DNA of 64,000 bases from positions 99,094,001 through 99,158,000 of the forward strand of contig CM075351.1 of NCBI GenBank assembly GCA_037693485.1, read 5' to 3'. The position numbers were made by a program, and so were the translations under genes. Source of the DNA: Kitagawia praeruptora. Its lineage: Eukaryota; Streptophyta; Magnoliopsida; Apiales; Apiaceae. This document shows, piece after piece, positions 11,801-24,130 of the stretch; positions within the stretch are counted from its first letter, which is position 1, and every line of letters starts with the position of its first letter. The notes below the pieces were generated by a model. That model saw only the letters and a list, made by a program, of their open reading frames with translations, searched no databases and was not told the DNA's origin.

Positions 11801-12659
11801 AAAATATATGAGAAACTACTAATAACTAGCTTTACTTTGTCCAAAATCTGCACGAGTGTGAGGAGAAAATAATTGTTTTAGTTTCGAGGCAGATGGGAAA
11901 GCAGAAATTGGTTGTCTGGGTTGATATGATTGCAGCATTTTGATGGAATGCATAGTGTTGAATTCATACAACTTGAAAATACTTATATATTTTTAATTCT
12001 CTCTACCAGGTGGGGTTATGATAAATTTCCAAAGGAGACACCCCTTGTTTTCTACAAGGCAGGGAAACCAATACTTCCAGCTCTCGGGATGTTAGAAGGC
12101 TATAAAGCTGTTGTTGAACATATGGCTGCTTACGTACAGAGGGAATTCTCGAGAAAATCACTAAAATTTTGGCGTTTACAATCACCTAGGCACTTCTATG
12201 GTGGTGATTGGAATCAAAATGGGAGTTGTTTGTTTGATGACCCTCTGGAGGAGCCCCAGGTATGACCGTGGCAAACTTATACTCAATGCATTTCCTTAAA
12301 TATGTGCAATAGCTATGGCCCTGTAGATGTAAGGAAGGAACAGTTTTGACCCATTTTCTTTGGTTGGTGGCTTCCAGCTTGACTCATGGTTTGATCCCAG
12401 TGTGAATGGAGTGAATAAAGAAGCAAGGCAATTTAATCAATTGATTCAAGAGGCGATACAAGGCACAGATTTTCGAGTACTAGATTTTACTCATTTGAGT
12501 GAGTTTAGAGCAGATGCTCATCCAGCCATTTGGTTGGGAAAGAAAGATGCTGTGGCGGTTTGGGGTCAGGACTGCATGCACTGGTGCTTACCCGGTGTTC
12601 CTGACACGTGGGTTGATATATTGTCACAACTTATTCATGATAGCTTAGAGACAAGATGA
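8849..12659 (+). CDS. Trichome birefringence-like protein (TBL/DUF231, PC-esterase)
   Basis: Four exons, 8849-9387, 11510-11647, 12010-12259 and 12378-12659, join in frame with GT/AG borders to give 402 aa plus stop. Residues about 11-30 form a hydrophobic signal anchor, so a type II Golgi membrane protein is expected. The TBL domain starts at Cys51 (CNLFDGKWVFDP). The catalytic GDS lies at 125-127 (GFVGDSLNEN) and the DxxH motif at 374-377 (DCMHWCLPGVPDTW), giving the Ser/Asp/His set of the GDSL-like fold. Known members O-acetylate xylan, mannan, pectin or xyloglucan in the Golgi. The motifs FPKETPLVFY and WRLQSPRHFYGGDWNQNG recall the Arabidopsis TBL12/TBL13 subgroup, whose substrate I would not assert. 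The gene looks intact. Intron 1 is long (2122 bp) and carries a TRIM and a tandem duplication. Confidence 0.93.
9503..9812 (+). mobile_element. TRIM retroelement in TBL intron 1
   Basis: Two short direct terminal repeats, 9503-9582 (80 bp) and 9742-9812 (71 bp), begin TGTTAAATATATATGAG and end TTTCTAACA, so both have TG...CA ends. The element is flanked by a perfect 5-bp duplication ATATA (9498-9502 and 9813-9817). Just inside the left repeat TGTTATCAGAG (9583-9593) resembles the initiator-tRNA-Met primer site, and GTGAGGGGGA at 9731-9740 just before the right repeat is a polypurine tract. There is no coding capacity. This is the standard plan of a terminal-repeat retrotransposon in miniature. 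The left repeat has about 9 extra bases near its end. Confidence 0.92.
10021..10322. repeat. 151-bp tandem duplication in TBL intron 1
   Basis: The block starting AGTAATCTTCTTGATCCCC at 10021 is repeated from 10172 with only one or two differences, and both copies end in TAAGTAAGCTATATC. The near identity implies a recent duplication. The copies contain TTGTGGATTTGCAG, an acceptor-like sequence, which is therefore present twice in the intron. Confidence 0.9.
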
Positions 12660-13180
12660 CAAGTTTAGTCCAATTTTGTTCGAGGTTTGGATTTTTGAAT
12701 TCTTTCGGCTTTTACAGAATTGTTGATCAGAGACCCTGTGTAGATTGCACCAGTTGCTCACAGTGGTTTAAGCATACCGTTGAGAACTCTGTTGTAGCCA
12801 GTAGCCATATTTGATGGAAGAGATCTGCTGTTCTCTTGCTATTTCCTCGGGATAATTAACATCTTTTATCAACATGATATACCTGAATCCTGTTCGCATC
12901 TACAAAAACAGGAAGGAGAGCCTACATTTGCTAACGCGAAACTACAAATCTGTAAATTTTATGAATTTTCATCATGACCAAGTTTCATCTGCTTCTCAAA
13001 TTATTGAAAAGATTTGGTAAATGTAGTGGCATCTCCACATTATACAGTAGTTCTTGAGTAGTGATATACGATGTTACTCTACAGGAATGTGTCCTTTTGT
13101 ACTACTATCAGTTCGGTAAATAGAGAAAGACTACAGATTATTTTGTTAGTTGTATACAAACTTACATATGATTTGGTTTA
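12660..13180. other. 3' flank of the TBL gene
   Basis: Probable 3' UTR and downstream flank. No other feature seen. Confidence 0.5.
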
Positions 13181-13453
13181 GGGCAAATGGTCTCCTGCAA
13201 ACGTTTGCCAACTACTGTTACTGATCATACGGTTTTTCAGCCGTTGGATTCTCAGCCGTTGGACGATCCAACGGCTGGGGTTTAAAAAAAAAATCTCACC
13301 GTACCGTGGAAAGTTTCCGCGGTACGAGCCCCGTACCGCAAAAATTGCCCCCTGTTTTCACATCAAAAACAGTACTGTACACGTATCGCGGAAATTTTCC
13401 GCGGTACGGTGAGATTAGCATACGGCCAGCAAACGTTTGCCTAGACCGGGACC
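13181..13453. mobile_element. MULE-type MITE with 9-bp target duplication
   Basis: A perfect 9-bp duplication TTTGGTTTA flanks the element (13172-13180 and 13454-13462). Both ends carry the palindrome GCAAACGTTTGC (13197-13208 and 13429-13440) in inverted arrangement with similar outer bases. Internal inverted blocks include CTCACCGTACCG (13295) against CGGTACGGTGAG (13402), and CAGCCGTTGGA against TCCAACGGCTG. It is GC-rich compared with its surroundings. The 9-bp duplication is the hallmark of Mutator-like elements; there is no transposase. Confidence 0.8.
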
Positions 13454-13570
13454 TTTGGTTTAGTTGTTTGCTTCTTAAATTGTTTGCTTCTTAAATGTTA
13501 TTTGATTGAAACTCTAGAAACTGTGGAGGCCCAAGACTGATATAGTATGTTAGTGTTAACTGTTATCGTA

Positions 13571-13853
13571 TACTCCCTCCGTCCCTTTTGATTCTTAACA
13601 TTTCACTTTTTCAAAATTTTCTGGCACGCATTTTAAGGTGCATTTAAAGGATAGTTAAATAACTTTTTTTTTAAAATTTTCTTTTTCTGTATAAAAATTT
13701 AATGTTTAAATTTTTATACAGAAAAAGATTAAATTTTTATACAGAAAAAGAAAAATTAAAAAAAAAGTTATTTAACTATCCTTAAAATGCACCTTAAAAT
13801 GCGTGCCAAAAAATTTTGAAAAAGTGAAATGTTAAGAAACGGATGAGGGAGTA
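13571..13853. mobile_element. Stowaway-type MITE (Tc1/mariner)
   Basis: The left end reads TA-CTCCCTCCGTCCC and the right end closes with GGATGAGGGAG-TA, giving the canonical Stowaway terminal repeat and TA duplication. The arms pair over most of the length, for example CACGCATTTTAAGGTGCA against TGCACCTTAAAATGCGTG. The centre has a local duplication of AAATTTTTATACAGAAAAAG. Confidence 0.95.
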
Positions 13854-13946
13854 CTTTATTATTCCGTCTGCATAAATCCATCGAACACTATTCCGAAAGT
13901 TAAATGGAAAATGCATAAATTGAAAAGAAAATGTGTATTTCAAAAA

Positions 13947-15184
13947 GGGCTTGAGGTACATGAGGTTGTCCTCAGGATTTTCCCCCTTAGATTAAAAGAT
14001 TTACAATATATTTTAAGGTTATATATGTAAATTACTATTAAAAAAAATTATATTTATAAAATTGTCCGTGCGGGGCGATTTGATTTATAGGAAGAAAATC
14101 TTTTAACCTCATGAAGATTGCCTGAGGACAACCTCAGGCCCAGTAGTTTTCTCTTTCAAAAAGGGCTTGAGGTGCCTGAGGTTGTCCTCAGGATTTTCTC
14201 ATGAGATTAAAAGATTTACAATATATTCTAAGGTTATATATGTAAATTACTATTAAAAAAAATTATATTTACAAAATTGTCCCTGCGGGGCCATTTGATT
14301 TATAGGAAGAAAATCTTTTAACCTCATGAACATTGCTGAGGACAACCTCAGACCCAGTTTTCTCTTTCAAAAAGGGCTTGAGGTGCCTGAGGTTGTCCTC
14401 AGGATTTTCCCCTGAGGTTAAAAGATTTACAATATATTCTAAGGTTATATATGTAAATTACTATTAAAAAAAATTATATTTACAAAATTGTTCCTGCGGG
14501 GCCATTTGATTTATAGGAAGAAAATCTTTTAACCTCATGAAAATTGCCTGAGGACAACCTCAGGCCCAGTTTTCTCTTTCAAAAAGGGCTTGAGGTGTCT
14601 GAGGTTGTCCTCAGGATTTTCCCCTGAGGTTAAAAGATTTACAATATATTCTAAGGTTATATATGTAAATTACTATTAAAAATAATTATATTTACAAAAT
14701 TGTCCCTGCGGGATCATTTGATTTATAGGAAGAAAATCTTTTAACCTCATGAAGATTGCCTGAGGACAACCTCAGGCCCAGTAGTTTTCTCTTTCAAAAA
14801 GGGCTTGAGGTGCCTGAGGTTGTCCTCAGGATTTTCTCATGACATTAAAAGATTTACAATATATTCTAAGGTTATATATGTAAATTACTATTAAAAAAAA
14901 TTATATTTACAAAATTGTCCCTGCGGGGCCATTTGATTTATAGGAAGAAAATCTTTTAACCTCATGAAGATTGCCTGAGGACAATCTCAGGCCCAGTTTT
15001 CTGCCTGAGGTTGTCCTCAGGATTTTCCCCTGAGGTTAAAAGATTTACAATATATTCTAAGGTTATATATGTAAATTACTATTAAAAAAAATTATATTTA
15101 CAAAATTGTCCCTGCAAGGTCATTTGATTTATAGGAAGAAAATCTTTTAAACTCATGAAGATTGCCTGGGGACAACCTCAGGCC
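13947..15184. repeat. Satellite array of a 211-216 bp inverted-repeat unit
   Basis: Units start at GGGCTTGAGGT at 13947, 14163, 14374, 14586 and 14801, and a sixth 5'-truncated unit runs from 15003 to 15184, so the period is 211-216 bp. Each unit begins with CCTGAGGTTGTCCTCAGG followed by GGTTAAAAGATTT and ends with AAATCTTTTAACCTC followed by CCTGAGGACAACCTCAGG, so every monomer is a complete inverted-repeat structure with two palindromic tips. The unit also holds GTCCCTGCGGGGCCATTTGA. The monomers look like a MITE that was multiplied head to tail. The short frame at 15155-15361 starts within the last unit and is not a gene. Confidence 0.93.
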
Positions 15185-15909
15185 CGATTTATATTTTTTC
15201 TTGGCACATCGATAATGATAGGTCTGTTTATCATGCTATTGTTTTCATCTTGTTTAAATAATGCAAATACGTTTAGTTTCAAAATGCAAAAAAAAAAACT
15301 AGAAAAAATGTTCGTTACCATGTGCACTTCATCAATCAATTTATATGGTGATTTGCATTAGGTACCCCAAATTGGTACTCAAATATTGCTCCCAAATGAT
15401 GTGGCAATTCTTAGATGGCATAATGGAAATTTTTGATTGGATGGTTGATGTAAATGCAGTGGATCCACTATTATTATAACCAATTGAATTGCTACACTTA
15501 CATTTGGGAAATTTTTTGGGTAACAATTTGGGTTACCTAGCATTTTCCTAAAAAAAATACTGTACAAATTTTACAGTATTTTCCCTCCATCCTATTTATT
15601 TTATTATTAATCAGATTTTCACTTTTTATTTAATTATATCAAATAAATTAATAATTATTAGAAAATTATATATCATTTTTTGAAATAAATTAACATAATT
15701 TACTGTATTAATTAAATGTAGATAAAAGTTTTGGAATAAATATAATAAGTAATGTGTTCACAGGGAATATATAAAATGATCTAATTCTATTTTTTTTATG
15801 TAATTGTACCAAATATAAAAAATTAATTTTCCTAATGTAACTTTCCATACAACTCTCTTATCTCTTATCTTATCTCTTATATCTCTTATCTCTTATATCT
15901 TATCTCTTA
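15185..15909. other. AT-rich spacer ending in a TCTTATC-type minisatellite
   Basis: No gene seen. At about 15853-15925 the sequence consists of TCTCTTATC and TCTTATATC variants repeated back to back, directly abutting the proposed 5' end of the Helitron. Confidence 0.7.
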
Positions 15910-16324
15910 TCTCTTATATATAAGCATGTACCATTTTAATCCATTTTAAATTACTATTTTGACTTCATTAATATACATTAATTAAAATTCGTATTTAATA
16001 TGTTTATTTAATACTATCTACTTAATTATAACACTTTCGTTACATTGTAATTAATTATATCTAACTAATTATACGTGAATGTATATGTATTATCAATATT
16101 TACATAGAATCGCATAAAATTGGAACTTTATAATCTATTCTATGTATAATACTGCAACATACCCTTCCGTGAGTCATTTTATTCCACATCATCAATTTTT
16201 ATAACAGCGTTAACCTCCCGTTATCTGCTGAGCGGTAACACCCATTGTAGCACCAAAACCCACCCAGCGGCGACGCCAATAAAAGCCTCATGTCGTTTCC
16301 TTCTTCTACGATTTCTTAGGAAGA

Positions 16325-16560
16325 AATTTAATTAATTGTTGGGAAGCTTGAGAAAGAGGCGTTTGTAACTGCTCGGTATTATGCGACTTCCGATTATCAC
16401 TGGATATTTCCTTCTTCAATGATTTAAATAATTGCTTGGAAGCTTGAAAGAGAAGCGTTTGTAATTGCTCGGTATTATGCAACTTCCGATTATGACTGGA
16501 TGATTTCGACTTGCCTGATCAAGCCGCATATCTCCCCGCTCGGTAAACTCTAAACCACAA
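16325..16560 (+). pseudogene. Duplicated exon-like fragment inside the Helitron
   Basis: A block of about 70 bp (GGAAGCTTGAGAAAGAGGCG onward, 16340-16408) is repeated at 16437-16503 with a few differences. The second copy is open and reads WKLEREAFVIARYYATSDY followed by DWMISTCLIKPH. The codon-like substitution pattern hints at a captured exon. I do not recognise the source gene. Confidence 0.35.
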
Positions 16561-17139
16561 TTATACGTTGTTAGTTCCGGAAAGCAGTCATAACTAAGCT
16601 TAGTTTCTTAGTACCCCATCTTAATTAGTAACTATATTACTTATGAATCTACTTGTATTGACAAGCACTTGGATATAATCTATATGAAGTGTCCTTACTT
16701 GGTATGATACAACCTGTTCGCTAAATATCTTGGTATACACAAATCTTTCTTATGTTACCTAATTTCCATACATTACATACGCAAGCCACTGCTCACTAGG
16801 TATTAATTTTCATTTAAAAGTGCATCGAATTAGCAACATTTTAGTGACTTATTGAAATCAACTTTATATAGCTTAGATTCTATCATATTTAAAAGCTAAA
16901 GAGACTCTCTCACACAGTTGATTAGACATTAATGTTCTATGTTTCATTGTTTCATATCTAGAGTTGAGGACTGACTTAACTCCCTCGATCACGGCAGGAG
17001 TTGATAATGATGCTTCCATCAGGTCAATGTATAGTTCCTTAGACCAATTGTACTACATACTAGAAATCAGGGTACTTTGTGAATTTCACATATTATTCCT
17101 ACCATGTTCTTGTTCATTGCACGGCTCTTCTTCTCTATA

Positions 17140-18880
17140 ATAAATAGGTCAGATGTCATGCAGAAAGTAACAGATAAAAAAAGAACTATGAGATTGTGCA
17201 CATGTGGAAATTTGGCTACTGTAGGGAGCTTAGTCAAGGAAGAGGTATGAATTGTATATCCTTCTTATGTTTGTTCTTGCGGTTATAACTTTTGCCATTA
17301 TAATATGATCATAAGGTTTCTTTATAAGAAATGCCCGTTGATTCGTGCTTATGGGGCTATCCGCTCTGATGCAACGGCTCATGTATCATCTGAATGGAAG
17401 GCTTTTGGTTCATTTTACTTCATGATTCCACAGGTATAATAGTACTTTTTCCAGTCAATCATTTTTAAGCTGCCACGTCTGGCATGTCAATTGGTCCAAG
17501 TTCTTTAGAGTGTGCATAAATGATACATTGGCTTCTGGTTGAGTCTGATGAGCTTGATGGAAGCTCGATACTTGCTACAACTATCGCATGGGATAATTCA
17601 CTATTCTGGACATTTGGAATGGCAATATCCCAACTTCAAGACACAATGCGACATGTTCCTTGATCCTTCTCCTGGAAGTGGAATTCTTTTCTTTCTCTTT
17701 TGAGCAAACTTAAAGTCTTTTCTTTCTCTTTTGAGCAAACTTAAAGTGGAATTCACTAAACAGATTATAAATGAAGTACTTTTAATGAATCTGTTCGTGT
17801 GTGTGTATATCTTTTAATTTTATGGGATGTTGTAGATTTCCTCTGCTATTGTGGGCTTAAGTAAAGCAGTTTCTAATACATTCATTGTTAGCAATAATCA
17901 TTTTCCAAGTAAGAGTTATTGTGATCTTTATGTGAATGGGGCTTTAAAGATGATAAGCAGCAACTACTCATCACTCATTAAGTTAGTATAAATATTGTGT
18001 ACTCTACATCACCCTAATTGTGCCTCATAGTCAATTAATTTTATAATTAATAAGAAACCACATTACAGTAAAGATTTACTCTTTTTCCTGTTTTCTATTA
18101 TTAAAATGGTCATACCTGTGAATCGATATTCATTTTTTTTAACTTTTCTATTAGGCATTTGCCTCCTTTTTGTTACCAATCTAGAATATCGACTTTTATT
18201 TACTTGGAATTTTGCTGAAAATTAGGTCGTGCTTGTGCATAGCAGCAGAGTTTTGACAATTCTTGATATCGACCCTATTACCCCCCCCCCTTTAATATGG
18301 TGCTTATTTATAGGTACTGTTCCTCGCTTGTTCTAAGACACACATAACCTTCTATGTTGGATATTTTCTGTTACATATTTTCTTACTCTTAGTGTACTAG
18401 GTCGAAGGAGAAAATGCTTACCAATTCTATCTTCAACCTCCTGATGCACCAACATTTATTGGTAACACTGTAAATGCAACTCATCATGTGAAAACTTATT
18501 CAATGTGAAAGGCCTTTGTACTTCTGCATATTTATTGGCTCCTTTGTAGGGGACTCAATACATATTGAGACCACATATGCATATATGATATTTGCATCTT
18601 GCTGCCTTTTAAGCACTTTGCACAATTGATATTTTAAGCTCGCATTTCAAATTTAATTTACACAGTAAGGAAGTTGGGATTTTCACTGGGCAACCAATTA
18701 TTATTCCTACTAATAAATCAAATTGTTCATATAGATTGTATAGTGAGTATACAATTTTAGTGACTTCATTACAGGACAACTGGAATGGTAACATATTTAA
18801 GAAGACTTCAGGTGATGTCCGAGAATGGTCTGAATACCTTTTGGGAATTCGTTGCAAGCTCTAGCTAGACAATGTTTTGC
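17140..18880 (+). pseudogene. Exon-like fragments of unrecognised gene(s) in the Helitron
   Basis: Several short open segments on the plus strand are bordered by plausible splice sites. About 17188-17243 reads MRLCTCGNLATVGSLVKEE, which recalls the start of a GRF-type zinc finger (CxCG) seen in transposon-related plant proteins. About 17330-17430 reads IRAYGAIRSDATAHVSSEW and ends KAFGSFYFMIPQ. About 18400-18470 reads VEGENAYQFYLQPPDAPTF, and about 18775-18860 reads DNWNGNIFKKTSGDVREW. No long frame links them. The GRF suggestion is weak; the rest is unidentified. Captured host exons or remains of a decayed gene are both possible. Confidence 0.35.
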
Positions 18881-19399
18881 TTGGGGTAAGTAATTTTTTT
18901 ATCGTTAAACTCAAAATTTAAGCTGACTTTGTCAATTTATAAGTAATTCATGTGATTTTTGTTTTTGTTGTTTCATGAATTACAATATGAAGGCGATTTA
19001 ATGTTTTGCGTTTATGGTTTTTACATGTGTGACACATAATTGTTTGATGAGTTGCCTTTGTATAAAATTAAAATTAAGTATTAGCTGCAGTTATCATTAA
19101 TTGTACTTGACTGCAATTTGTACTTGACTACATTTAATAATTAAGTATTAAGTCAATTTGTACTTAACTGCAATTGTTCACTATTCATTAATTGTACTCT
19201 TTTTTCTCCATTTTGGAAACATGCACTAGAAATGCTTTAATTATTAAATGCGTAGAGTACTGCATTATGCTACTGTATGTGTTTTAATGTATTAAAACTA
19301 CGTTGTTAATCTACAATAGGAATAGATATAATGAACACATACTAAATTGCACCAACATATAAAAGAGCATGGTTTACATGTAATTATTATATATATATG

Positions 19400-20104
19400 A
19401 GTAATTTACACTTTACATCCCTCTGGTTTTAACTTTTTGCACTTAAGGTTCAATAGTTTCACAATCAACACTTTGCATCCCTCTACTTTAGTATCCCGCA
19501 ACATTTTCCATCCTATATGCTAATTTCCATCAAAGTTGACCATTAATGTTAGTCAACAGCGATATTTGTAGGGGTATTTTAGTCATTTACTTGAATAAAT
19601 ATTTTCTAAAAAGTAAAATAAAATCATAAAACATAAAATTTTATAAATTTTATATTTTTAAATTTAGCACATTTACACATGTCATTGATAATATTTTTAA
19701 ATAAATTCAATATAATTTTTTTCCTGGTTTAAAAATTTTAAATTCAATTATAATAAATTAAAATTATCATACTTTCAGAAAAAATGAACTACTTATATTG
19801 AATCTATTTAAAAATATTATTAATGATATGTGTAAATGTGTTAAATTTACAAATATAAAATTTAAAAATTTTTATGTTTTCTGATTTTATTTTACTTTTT
19901 AGAAAATATTTATTAAAGTAAATGACTAAAATACCCCTGCAAATATCAATGTTGACTAACATTAACGGTCAACTTTGACGGAAATTAGTACAGGGGATGG
20001 AAAATGTTGCGGGGTACTAAAGTATAGGGATGCAAAGTGTTGATTATGAAACTATTGAACCTTAATTGCAAAAAGCTAAAACCAGAGGGATGCAAAGTGT
20101 AAAT

Positions 20105-20108
<4 letters not shown>
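19400..20108. mobile_element. Foldback/MULE-type element with long terminal inverted repeats
   Basis: The left arm begins AGTAATTTACACTTTACATC and the reverse complement of the right end gives AGTAATTTACACTTTGCATC. The arms stay alignable for over 300 bp each (CCCTCTGGTTTT, CAATAGTTTCA, GTTGACTAACATTAA, GGGGTATTTTAGTCATTTAC), leaving almost no loop. Flanks ATATATATG and ATATATATA could be a 9-bp duplication but are simple sequence. It is nested in the candidate Helitron. Confidence 0.8.

Positions 20109-20164
<56 letters not shown>
20109..20164. repeat. (AT)n microsatellite
   Basis: Uninterrupted TA dinucleotides next to the right end of the foldback element. Confidence 0.95.
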
Positions 20165-20166
<2 letters not shown>

Positions 20167-23100
20167 CTATATGTTAAATAGTAAACACCAATAAAATACC
20201 TAAAATAGACTGACAAGCTTAATATTTACATAATAAATGATACAAAGAGGGCAAATATCTGTGAATGCTCATAGATTACCATATTTGCACTCTAAATAAT
20301 CAACTTTGAACTATGAGATATATTATCATTAGTAAAATGAATTTACTTATTTAGCAAAAAAAAATGAATTTACTTGCATTCGCTGAAATAGTATGTGTTT
20401 CACATGTTGACCTAATCATTTGAATGAGTTTTGAAATTTATTTAGCTAAGTAGAGTGTTATAGATTTTCCAATTGTCTTTAAAAAAATACAAATTAATGG
20501 TTTGGCCTATTGCATGGGTTAGAGAATCTAGGGAAGCTGGGGTCACCATATTAGCGCGAACTTTCTGGACTACCTTTAGTACCGTCTTGGGGTTTTTTCG
20601 AAATGGCCACCGATAGTGCTTGTAGTATTTACCTAAATCGTGCTTATGCTTCAATGATTGGAACAAACTAACCTTTCTAGCAACTTCTATTACTCATGTT
20701 TAATTATTATATTTTTATTAGCTATAGTTTGCAACACCTGTGTCATACATTTCTTTTAGCTCAACCACATGTGAGATCATTCTGTTGAACTGAAATGTTT
20801 TATTTTATTGATGGCTAAAAAAAAAATTGCTACAGTTTGGATCGACGGACATATCCTTGTTATTCATTAACAAAAATGCAGCTTTACTCTTATTGGTGCC
20901 TATGTTGATGGTCTATGCAAAGGTATGGGAATTAGACATGCTAACTTTAGCACACAATTCTACTTTTTCTAGCTAATAACCCATGTTCTTACTCTCTTAT
21001 CTTACAAGTACCGCTTCCAGAATACCGTATCGTGAAAAGTCTTGTTTCATAAGAATGCATGCAATAGTTACCCATTTGCCTAAGATTACTACAAAAGAGG
21101 TCTATAGATAGCCGATTTGTCAACCTTTTAGGTTTGAATGACTTTTTGGATTTATCGGATTTTACCAACCAGAAGTTCATTTGATCTGTTATGACTTTTG
21201 ACATCTAATTACTACCCTCTTACATGCTTTTAAACTTATTTACTACTTATATTTATAAACGAGGTTATGGGTTTTAATTTCAGTATGCAACCTCTTTTGT
21301 CCAAATTGTTGGGCAAGTATCTATCTGTTCATGGTATTATTATATATTTATGACAGAAAGAACCATTATTTGACATGGAAGATGCTTATGTACATATGAT
21401 TTGAGAGCATTATGCAGTCAATCAGAAATACAAAACTTCACACGGTGTGACTTGATTAGAAAAACTGCATACAACTTCAATACATATATGTTCATGGCCA
21501 ACATTATGAATATGTTTTGATCTTCTTGTATAAGCATAATTGTGATTATCCTAAAAATTAAAATCGTTATTTTTCCTAAAAGGAGAATGAAAACATATGA
21601 AAATATGATATACTCAAAAGTTGTGTCATTCAAACATTTTCCAGCAGCGAGTGCACCAGTTAGCACAGATGATTAAAGTAATAACTATTTTTTCTCTTCC
21701 TAAACTGTTGTAGCACAAGAAACTGTCAAGGTGGTTCACTTGGTTGGTTGTGGATGCCATCCCATGGAAGAATAGTGAGGGGCAATAGTGTTCAGAGGCA
21801 AGCACATATGACTACATGATGCATGCAGACACTCGTACTATACAAGTTTAGTTTAGAGTTTCTCCGCATAGAATCCAATCAGCCCATAAAAATTTTGCAG
21901 AAAGAATAGGAAGAAAAATGACACATGAACCTTCACATACATGACGATGCCACAATAACTTTTGTAGTTGATGCTTCGAACACAATACGAGTCTGACATC
22001 CTACCAAAACACTATGAAGTTATTTTAGTGTCTTTACTTTGTTTATATAATAAACGCCTGCATAATATTATCGTGAAAATTAAATATCTAGAACATGCTC
22101 GTGCCTCGCACGAACGTTATGACCATATTGATTTTTTTAAAGCTACAAAAGTGTTGCATGAAGATATTTGTATTATGCACTCAATGTGAAGCGCCAAGGA
22201 TGAAGGATACAACACTTTTTTTAGGATTGGATCTTACAGTAATTTCCTGACTGTCTATGATATATTGGGAGACATGTAATGGAGTATGGGGTTTTTTATG
22301 AATGCAACAACTGCTATTAAGCTAACTTTTTCAGATTTAATTAAGTAATGGGGGTTATTTATACTTATACAGCAGGCTTTGCAATTTCAAGAAGAATAAG
22401 AAGATTTAATACATTACGAGAGCGAGACTAAGGAAAATATATATGATCAAATATGGTCTTTTTTAGATAATTTAGCACAATCACACATTCATCTCCCATG
22501 GACATGGGGGAGTGAGCGAGTTACTACTAGATAACTATGTAACATATGAGTAGTTCCTTTTTTTGATATTTATGTAGATACTTTACTCAAATTTATAGGT
22601 GAGTACATAATTGATGTTTTTGACCTTTATTACACAGTCCTTACCAGTTATATGGTAAACTAGATGAAATAACTTCTTTTCTTCGTTGGTTTCAACATGC
22701 TAAGGAAGGTGCAAGTATAATTTTTTTTGTTTGTTTAATTTTTCTATGTTGCTACACATTTGGTATAGAAGACTTGACCTCTCCTTGTTTGAAGGACACC
22801 CGACAAGTTCTATCAGAATGACAAATCAAGGTTTCTCCAAAGTTGTGCACCTTATGCCAGGACTAATGAAGATTTGGATACTAAATCCCCAAAATAATAA
22901 ATCGTACAATCTGATCGCTCTCTCTCTCTCTCTCGTCAACCATTGAAGGTACCTTTTTTTATGTTTGAGTAATTTGGAAATTTGAAGAAAAAGGGTTATT
23001 AGGGTTAATATTTCACTACTTCAAAACTTAAGTGTCTCAAGCAGCCTTAGGCTGTAAGTCTTGAATTTCATTTCTAAATTATTTTATAAGTTGTCTTTGT

Positions 23101-24130
23101 GGTACAATAGTTTTTAAATTGTAGGTTGTAAGCCTTGAACTTCATTTTGCTATTAGTTTGCGGGTTGCCGTTTTTGCCCAATAGTTTCACATTCGGATTT
23201 TAGTTGAAAAATATTCCTCAGCATTTTGTTAGTGTATATTGCAATATATACTCGGCCTATATTCTATATGGGTATTATTTTATATTCAGAATTTTGCCCA
23301 TGATTGTCGAATCTTGGAGTGTTCATTTCCTCCAGTACTTTATAGTGTCATAAAAATACTAACTAGATGTCTTGTCGTGTAGGAGCAGTGTTGTTTTATG
23401 ATATAAGAATTATGTCTATCCTTTAAGACTAAATGCTTGTGGCATGGCTATACATGGCAACATGGCTATACATGAGATGTTATGAGATTCAAGAACGTGC
23501 GACATTGTTAATTTGCCATAGACTATCCTAATTGCACTTTAGTTCTTCTGAATTGGTTTACAGATACTTTGTTCTTAATAGCTATTAAAGAGTTAGAAGC
23601 AACTTATTGTTTTTAAAGTAAAAGTCGATGGTGCTTGATACCCATACTTCCCTGTAGCTTAGTCTCAAAATTTGTGAGAAACAGTATCTACAACCATCAG
23701 GTTATATATTGCTTTTAGATCATCGACTTATGTGATTATTCTATTCAAGTGAGTGCTTCTTTAAAGTGGCAAAACAAGATTTACTTTACTGCAATTTGAT
23801 TCAGTGGTCTTTTTTTGTCCTCCCTTGAAAATATTGAATCTACTTGCATCAACATTGATGAAGAATATTGTTGCAAAGAATTATGAGCATAAAGCATACA
23901 ACTCTACCTTAATATTTACTTCTTTTACTCGTCACCCACTACAGTGGTCTCCTTTAATGCAAGTACGGCTACATGTAGAAAATTGATGCATCTCCGGCAC
24001 TTGCAAGCACATCAACTACTCTAACCCATTTCAACCAACTTGGAATTTTATGCATTTCAACCAACTTAGAATTTTATGCATGTCCTTTTTTTTTATACAT
24101 TGATTGACATGAGAATGTAATTACAATTCT
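20165..24130. other. Right part of the candidate Helitron, no gene recognised
   Basis: AT-rich DNA with several short frames (for example 21968-22189 plus and 20442-20666 minus) that match no family I know and lack flanking splice logic. Stops interrupt all longer frames. A CT microsatellite lies at 22918-22934. Confidence 0.5.
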
